The translations under genes and the position numbers were made by a program. A stretch of 8,798 nucleotides of DNA from Desulfobacterales bacterium (GTDB lineage Bacteria; Desulfobacterota; Desulfobacteria; Desulfobacterales; Desulfobacteraceae), in the NCBI GenBank assembly GCA_022361315.1, contig JAKSBB010000586.1, forward strand, positions 1 through 8,798, read 5' to 3'. Positions 5,104 through 8,798 of this stretch are shown one piece after another. Each line of letters starts with the position of its first letter. Positions within the stretch are counted from its first letter, which is position 1. The notes beneath the pieces are model-generated. The model made no database searches and had not been told where the DNA came from. It saw only the letters and a list, made by a program, of their open reading frames with translations.

Positions 5104-6363
5104 TTAAGCTGCATCAGGCCTCCCGTCAAGTGCCTGGGGGGGCTCAGCCCCGGTGACGGACTCTCCGGTGATCAGGGCCACCAGATCCGCCGGTGTCAGA
5201 CGCTTCCTGGACAGGCGGAAGGTATTGTTTTCCACCACCACCTCCGCCGGCATGGGCCGCAGGTTATAGGTGCCGCCCATGGCGTAGCAGTATGCCCCGG
5301 CATCCCTTATGGCCAGCAGGTCCCCTTCCCGGATTTCCGGCATGCCTCTTTCCGCAGCAAACAGGTCCCCGGTTTCGCAGATGTTTCCGCAGATATCATA
5401 GATCCCCGGGGTGCCGCCGGGATTTGATATATTGTCAATCCTGTGCCAGGCGTCGTAAAACATGGGGCGGATGAGCTGGGGAAAGCCGGAATCCGTGCCG
5501 CAGATGGTGCGGCTGCGGTTCTGCTTGATGGTGTTCACCCGGACCAGCAGGCTGCCGGCCCTGGCAGTCAGGTATTTGCCCGGTTCGAACCAAAGTCCCA
5601 GTTCCCGGCCGTATGCGTTGCAGAATGTTTTGAAGAGGTCGGTGATTTCCCGTCCCATCTTTTCGATGTCAATGGGGGCTTCCTCCGGCATGTAATCCAC
5701 CTTGAAGCCACCGCCGAAATCCAGGAATTCCAGGTCCGGGAAGTTGTCCCGGGTGGCGATTTCCATGATCCGTTCCATGGCCCTGAGAACGGAATCCGCC
5801 TTCTGAAGTCCGGAGCCTGTGTGTTCGTGGAGTCCCACCACTTTCAGACCGGCAGCTTTCACAATGGCCGTCACCTTGTCCACATCCTCCATGAGGATGC
5901 CGAACTTGGTGAGATCCCCACCGGTTTTTATTTTATCGTGGGCGCCGTCCACCACGTCAGGATTGATACGGAGGCAGACCCGGGTACCGGGGTATGCTTT
6001 GGCGTATCGTTCCAGACGGGACAGGGAGCCGATGTTCATCAGGACACCTGTGGCGGCAATCTCGTGCATCTCCGCATCCGTGATGTTATTGGCCGTATAA
6101 ATCACATCCTTGATATCGAAACCGCAGGCCTGTGCCATGGCAATATCGCCGGGGCTGACCGCATCAATGCCCGAGCCCATATCCCGAAGGGTGGTCAGCA
6201 TATCCCGGTTGTAGTTGGCCTTCATGGCGTAGCAGACTTTTAGCCTGGGCCAGTCAAATGCGGATGTAAACTTTTTGTACTGGGCCCGGACCTGATCCAG
6301 GTCGTATACGTAGGTGGGTGTGCCGTATTGGTCTGCAATGGCGGTTAACATATCATTTGTCAT
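5104..6363 (-). CDS. lysA: Diaminopimelate decarboxylase
   Basis: The last step of lysine synthesis: meso-2,6-diaminopimelate to L-lysine plus CO2, PLP-dependent, in the cytoplasm. 419 residues, the normal length. Fold-type III features in order are YAMKAN with the PLP lysine (Lys 48), HEHTGSG (179-185), GGGF (217-220) in the phosphate-binding loop, EPGKYLTARAG (260-270), CGNICETGD with the catalytic Cys 329 and Glu 330, and GAYCYAMGGTYN (Tyr 358). EPGK instead of EPGR and GNICETGD instead of GPxCEsgD mark a divergent LysA subgroup, one I associate with Bacteroidetes-like sequences. No active-site residue appears lost. The ATG at 6363 has GAAGAGG (6376-6370) upstream. The last 20 or so residues (ESVTGAEPPQALDGRPDAA) look like a poorly conserved tail. 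A sigma-70-like promoter and paired palindromes lie directly upstream. Confidence 0.95.
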   Translation of the reverse strand: MTNDMLTAIADQYGTPTYVYDLDQVRAQYKKFTSAFDWPRLKVCYAMKANYNRDMLTTLRDMGSGIDAVSPGDIAMAQACGFDIKDVIYTANNITDAEMHEIAATGVLMNIGSLSRLERYAKAYPGTRVCLRINPDVVDGAHDKIKTGGDLTKFGILMEDVDKVTAIVKAAGLKVVGLHEHTGSGLQKADSVLRAMERIMEIATRDNFPDLEFLDFGGGFKVDYMPEEAPIDIEKMGREITDLFKTFCNAYGRELGLWFEPGKYLTARAGSLLVRVNTIKQNRSRTICGTDSGFPQLIRPMFYDAWHRIDNISNPGGTPGIYDICGNICETGDLFAAERGMPEIREGDLLAIRDAGAYCYAMGGTYNLRPMPAEVVVENNTFRLSRKRLTPADLVALITGESVTGAEPPQALDGRPDAA

Positions 6364-6371
6364 GGGGAACC

Positions 6372-6393
6372 TCTTCTTATAAGTTTAAGAAGA
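6372..6393. repeat. 8-bp inverted repeat at the lysA transcription start
   Basis: TCTTCTTA (6372-6379) and TAAGAAGA (6386-6393) form a perfect inverted repeat around a 6-nt centre. It begins directly after the -10 box and runs into the Shine-Dalgarno of lysA. With transcription starting near 6387 most of the upstream arm would not be in the mRNA, so a DNA-level operator is more likely than an RNA hairpin. Confidence 0.45.
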
Positions 6394-6422
6394 AGTATGT
6401 ACACAAAACATTGTCTTGTCAA
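6394..6422 (-). promoter_or_regulatory. Probable sigma-70 promoter of lysA
   Basis: Read on the minus strand, TTGACA (6422-6417, consensus -35) is followed after 17 nt by CATACT (6399-6394). Transcription would start near 6387 and leave a leader of about 24 nt. The promoter lies in the 109-bp gap after the dihydrouridine synthase gene, so lysA and the cysteine-cluster gene can be expressed independently of the upstream genes. Confidence 0.65.
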
Positions 6423-6466
6423 GAATAATATTCTTTGATCGACAGATATATAAGAATTAAATTCTT
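6421..6466. promoter_or_regulatory. Twin 15-bp palindromes, candidate operator pair for lysA
   Basis: AAGAATAATATTCTT (6421-6435) and AAGAATTAAATTCTT (6452-6466) are both perfect palindromes of two 7-bp arms around a central A, and both continue TTG on the plus strand. Their centres (6428 and 6459) are 31 bp apart, close to three helical turns, so bound proteins would lie on one DNA face. The first overlaps the -35 box of lysA by two bases. This geometry fits a repressor with two cooperating dimers. The 7-1-7 layout is that of Fur/PerR boxes, but the sequence is not a classical Fur or PerR box, and the regulator is unknown. Confidence 0.65.
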
Positions 6467-6472
6467 TGCTGC

Positions 6473-7501
6473 CTATACAAACAGATTTATGTTCGGCACG
6501 CTAAGGGTTTCGGGCGGCTCTGAAAGCAGCCGGTCCAGATGCTCCCGGATACCGTCCATGGTATCGGCCTTCATCATTTGTTTGAGAATGGACTGTGAAA
6601 ATTTGAAATTGGCGCAGAAGTACGGGGCCAGTTTTTTGAACATCTTCACCGCAAAGAAGTCTTCATGGTAAAGGCTGAGCAGATCCGCCATACGAAGGGC
6701 CGTGGTGTGATAGATGTCCGGCCCGGGTTGAAAGTCCGTCGTCCATTCGGCAAAAACCCAGGGTCTGGCCACAGCCATTCGTCCTAAAGAGAGTCCGTCG
6801 CAGCCCGTGGTGGACACCATCCGGATACCGTCTTCAGCCAGAAAGAGGTTCCCGTTGCCGAACACCGGGATATCAACCGCCCGTGTCACCTTGCCGATAA
6901 TCTCCCAGTCGGGCCGGCGGCTGCGGCGGTCCGGTGCCACCCGGGGATGGAAGGTTAAGGCATCCGCCCCTGCATTTTCAAAAGCCTTGCCCATGCGTAC
7001 GGCAAATTCCGGATCATTGGCCCATCCCGTTCTGTACTTGACCATCACCGGGCAGGACACGGCCTCCCGGACAGCAGAGACAATGTCTACCGCCAGTTCC
7101 GGTGTCTTCAATAATGCGGCACCCGATCCCTTTTTACATATGGCGGCCACGGAGCAGCCGAAGTTGAGATCCACCCCGAAGAAGCCTTCATCCTCAATGC
7201 GCCGGGCGGCCCGGGCCATACTTTCGGGATCTCCACCGAAGATCTGGCACACCGTGTGCCCCAGTTCCTCCGGCCGCCAGGTGAATACATGGGAAAACCT
7301 GGGGTTTTCAGTGGGCACGGCTTTGGCCGAGCACATCCCCGTGAACAGCAGGCCGAACCCTCCGAATTCCGTCACCAGCTGCCGGAAGGGCAGGTGACCC
7401 AGGCCGGCCATGGGGGCCAGCACCATACGGTTGGAGATTTCCTTGTACCCGATGGCAAGCGGGGTGTTGAGATAGTCTTTCAGGTCCTGGGGGGATTGCA
7501 T
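6473..7501 (-). CDS. dus: tRNA-dihydrouridine synthase family protein
   Basis: Dus enzymes use FMN and NAD(P)H to reduce uridine to dihydrouridine in tRNA. The 342-residue protein is a TIM barrel with the FMN-site motif VLAPMAGLGHLPFR (27-40), DLNFGCSVAAICKKGSGAALL (111-131) with the catalytic Cys 116, MVKYRTGW (Lys 155), TFHPRV (His 185), FGNGNLF (214-220) and LGRMAVARPWVF (229-240), then a helical C-terminal domain (about 250-330). All expected FMN and catalytic residues are present. The usual GCP is GCS here, and VKxRxGW and HxR are recognisable variants, so it belongs to a divergent branch that I do not assign to DusA, B or C. The ATG at 7501 has AAGGAAGG just upstream. The gene lies 56 bp after the HlyD-like gene with no convincing terminator between, so read-through is likely. 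Confidence 0.9.
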   Translation of the reverse strand: MQSPQDLKDYLNTPLAIGYKEISNRMVLAPMAGLGHLPFRQLVTEFGGFGLLFTGMCSAKAVPTENPRFSHVFTWRPEELGHTVCQIFGGDPESMARAARRIEDEGFFGVDLNFGCSVAAICKKGSGAALLKTPELAVDIVSAVREAVSCPVMVKYRTGWANDPEFAVRMGKAFENAGADALTFHPRVAPDRRSRRPDWEIIGKVTRAVDIPVFGNGNLFLAEDGIRMVSTTGCDGLSLGRMAVARPWVFAEWTTDFQPGPDIYHTTALRMADLLSLYHEDFFAVKMFKKLAPYFCANFKFSQSILKQMMKADTMDGIREHLDRLLSEPPETLSVPNINLFV

Positions 7502-7557
7502 ATGCCTTCCTTGGTATTAATAAAGAGGGCATATATAACCGGAATGACAATGAAAAG

Positions 7558-8798
7558 TCAACTCTCCTTCAATGCGTAATCCAGTGCTTCCACAAAGGGT
7601 TCCAGCAGATAGTCCAGAACGGTGCGGACCTCGGTGGAGATAAAACAGACCGTGGGCATCCCCGGCGACAAATAGGCGTCGTGCTGCTTCAGGAAGGTCT
7701 CATTCACGGTAACCTGGGCCACATAAAAGGGCTGTACACCGGCCTGTGTCTCCCTGGTGATCTGGTCTCCGGATATATAGATCACCTCTCCGGGCACCGG
7801 GGGAACGGTGCGGCGGTTAAAGGCCGTAAGCTGTACCTTTGTCTCCTGGCCCTTGTGGATTTTGGCAATATCCGTTTTGTTCACAAGGGCTTCGATGAGA
7901 AGGCTGGCGTTCCGGGGCAGGATATCCAGTACGGTTTCGCCGGGCCGGATGACGCCGCTGGACTCCGAGTGGAACCGCAGATTCATGATTTCCCCGGCCA
8001 GGGGGGCACGGATCTCCAGGCGGGCCTTTTCATCCTTCAGGGGGATGATTTTTTCCTGGAGTTCAAAGATGGTATCTGAAATCTCCCCCAGTTCGGTGCT
8101 GGCCTCTTCCTGGTAGATATTTTCCATGTCTGCGATTCTCAGTTTAAGTTCTTCGATCTTCTGCCGGGTCTCTGAAATTTCCTGTTCGATGCGGCTGGCA
8201 TTGCCTTTGTTTTCCAGGGATTTGCGTTTCAGTTCAAGGACCTGGGTCTCGGCGATGTACTGCTTTGCCAGCAGCTTTTCTTTGGCGCCGGTTTCATGTT
8301 TCAGCAGGGCCAGGATCTCCTTTCTGGCTTTCAGGCTGGAGGCGGCGCCCTGGATTTTCTTTTCCAGCTGCCGGATCTGGGCGTTGTACAGCCGGATTTT
8401 ACCCTGGAGGTTCTGCCGTTTGGCGGTGAAGATGCCGGTTTCAAGCTGGATGGCCGCCTGAACCTCCGGATTGTCTGTGTGGGCTGTCAGATCGGCCGGC
8501 CAGGTAATCTTGTCTGCATAGTTGTTTTCCGCCGTCAGCCGGGCCGCCTCCGCCTGCTTGAACCAGATATAGCCCTGAAGCAGGGACAGGGAGGCATCCA
8601 CCCGGGAACTCTTCAGCCGAATCAGAAGATCTCCCTTCTGTACCGAATCCCCTTCCTTTATATAGATCTTATCGATGATGCCGCCTTCCAGGTGCTGGAC
8701 GGTTTTTCTTTCCTGGGTGACCTTTACCGTACCCGGTGCAATTACCGCCCCGGTCATGGGAAAGGTGTAAGACCAGGCACTCAGACCGCCGAAGAAGA
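7558..8798 (-). CDS. HlyD-family type I secretion periplasmic adaptor (5' end cut by window edge)
   Basis: The membrane-fusion subunit of a type I secretion system, which joins an inner-membrane ABC exporter to an outer-membrane TolC-like channel. The frame stays open from the ATG at 8757 to the right edge, adding FFGGLSAWSYTFP, as expected between the N-terminal membrane helix and the start of the periplasmic part. The true start is therefore outside the window. Counting from that Met: residues 19-56 (TVQHLEGGIIDKIYIKEGDSV) form the first lipoyl half-motif, about 57-235 is a long alpha-helical hairpin rich in Glu, Lys, Gln and Leu, and 239-247 (IRAPLAGEI) is the second lipoyl half. A beta-barrel region follows, then the C-terminal YLSPGMPTVCFI...RTVLDYLLEPF signature. 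The match is to the RTX/protease-exporter type of HlyD rather than the RND efflux adaptors. ABC and channel partners would lie upstream, beyond the right edge. Confidence 0.92.
   Translation of the reverse strand, partial: FFGGLSAWSYTFPMTGAVIAPGTVKVTQERKTVQHLEGGIIDKIYIKEGDSVQKGDLLIRLKSSRVDASLSLLQGYIWFKQAEAARLTAENNYADKITWPADLTAHTDNPEVQAAIQLETGIFTAKRQNLQGKIRLYNAQIRQLEKKIQGAASSLKARKEILALLKHETGAKEKLLAKQYIAETQVLELKRKSLENKGNASRIEQEISETRQKIEELKLRIADMENIYQEEASTELGEISDTIFELQEKIIPLKDEKARLEIRAPLAGEIMNLRFHSESSGVIRPGETVLDILPRNASLLIEALVNKTDIAKIHKGQETKVQLTAFNRRTVPPVPGEVIYISGDQITRETQAGVQPFYVAQVTVNETFLKQHDAYLSPGMPTVCFISTEVRTVLDYLLEPFVEALDYALKES

Noticed and set aside
5443..6243. 266-residue open frame on the plus strand, antisense to lysA
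   Set aside because: It lies wholly inside lysA, whose motifs and length are fully convincing. The translation is a shadow with no recognisable domain and no promoter or good ribosome-binding site.
6421..6466. The AT palindromes as a terminator for dus
   Set aside because: The arms are AT-rich with a single G-C pair and no T-run. They could not form a stable RNA hairpin, so a DNA operator is the better reading.
7502..7557. Possible promoter or terminator between the HlyD-like gene and dus
   Set aside because: The -35-like TTGTCA or TTTTCA boxes lack a TATAAT-like box at 16-18 bp spacing, and no hairpin is visible in the 56 bp. Read-through is the simpler reading.

Overview
The window is gene-dense, moderately GC-rich chromosomal DNA from a Gram-negative bacterium, most likely a sulfate-reducing Desulfobacterota of the Desulfobacteraceae type. 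That assignment is an inference from the gene set: a YedF selenium-metabolism protein, a CxxCxxCC cysteine-cluster protein, an HlyD-type secretion adaptor, a short PBP1A, and a small orphan protein of a kind I associate with these bacteria. I see no mobile element, CRISPR array, rRNA or tRNA gene.

Layout. Positions 1-3514 (+) carry an envelope operon: the last codons of an upstream gene, a class A penicillin-binding protein overlapping it by ATGA, and a three-helix membrane protein with a C-terminal SPOR domain overlapping the PBP gene by 17 bp. Positions 3529-4179 (-) carry yedF, convergent with the SPOR gene. A 234-bp divergent intergenic region (4180-4413) holds a promoter in each direction and short direct repeats. 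Positions 4414-4710 (+) carry an orphan 98-residue protein. Its probable rho-independent terminator (4750-4787) lies inside the 3' coding end of the next, convergent gene. From 4729 to the right edge all genes are on the minus strand. In transcription order they are an HlyD-family secretion adaptor (cut by the window edge), a tRNA-dihydrouridine synthase, lysA and a YkgJ-like cysteine-cluster gene.

How the genes work together. The PBP polymerises and crosslinks peptidoglycan, and its partner probably links a cytoplasmic helical domain to septal glycan through SPOR. LysA consumes meso-diaminopimelate, the peptidoglycan crosslinking amino acid in most Gram-negatives, to make lysine. The lysA promoter is preceded by two perfect 15-bp palindromes 31 bp apart, one overlapping the -35 box, which looks like a repressor operator pair. 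This is the strongest undescribed regulatory signal in the window. No obvious new multi-gene defence or mobile system is present. The less ordinary items are the lysA operator pair, the coding-embedded terminator, a duplicated decamer around the orphan gene's ribosome-binding site, the orphan protein itself, and the three-helix SPOR protein.
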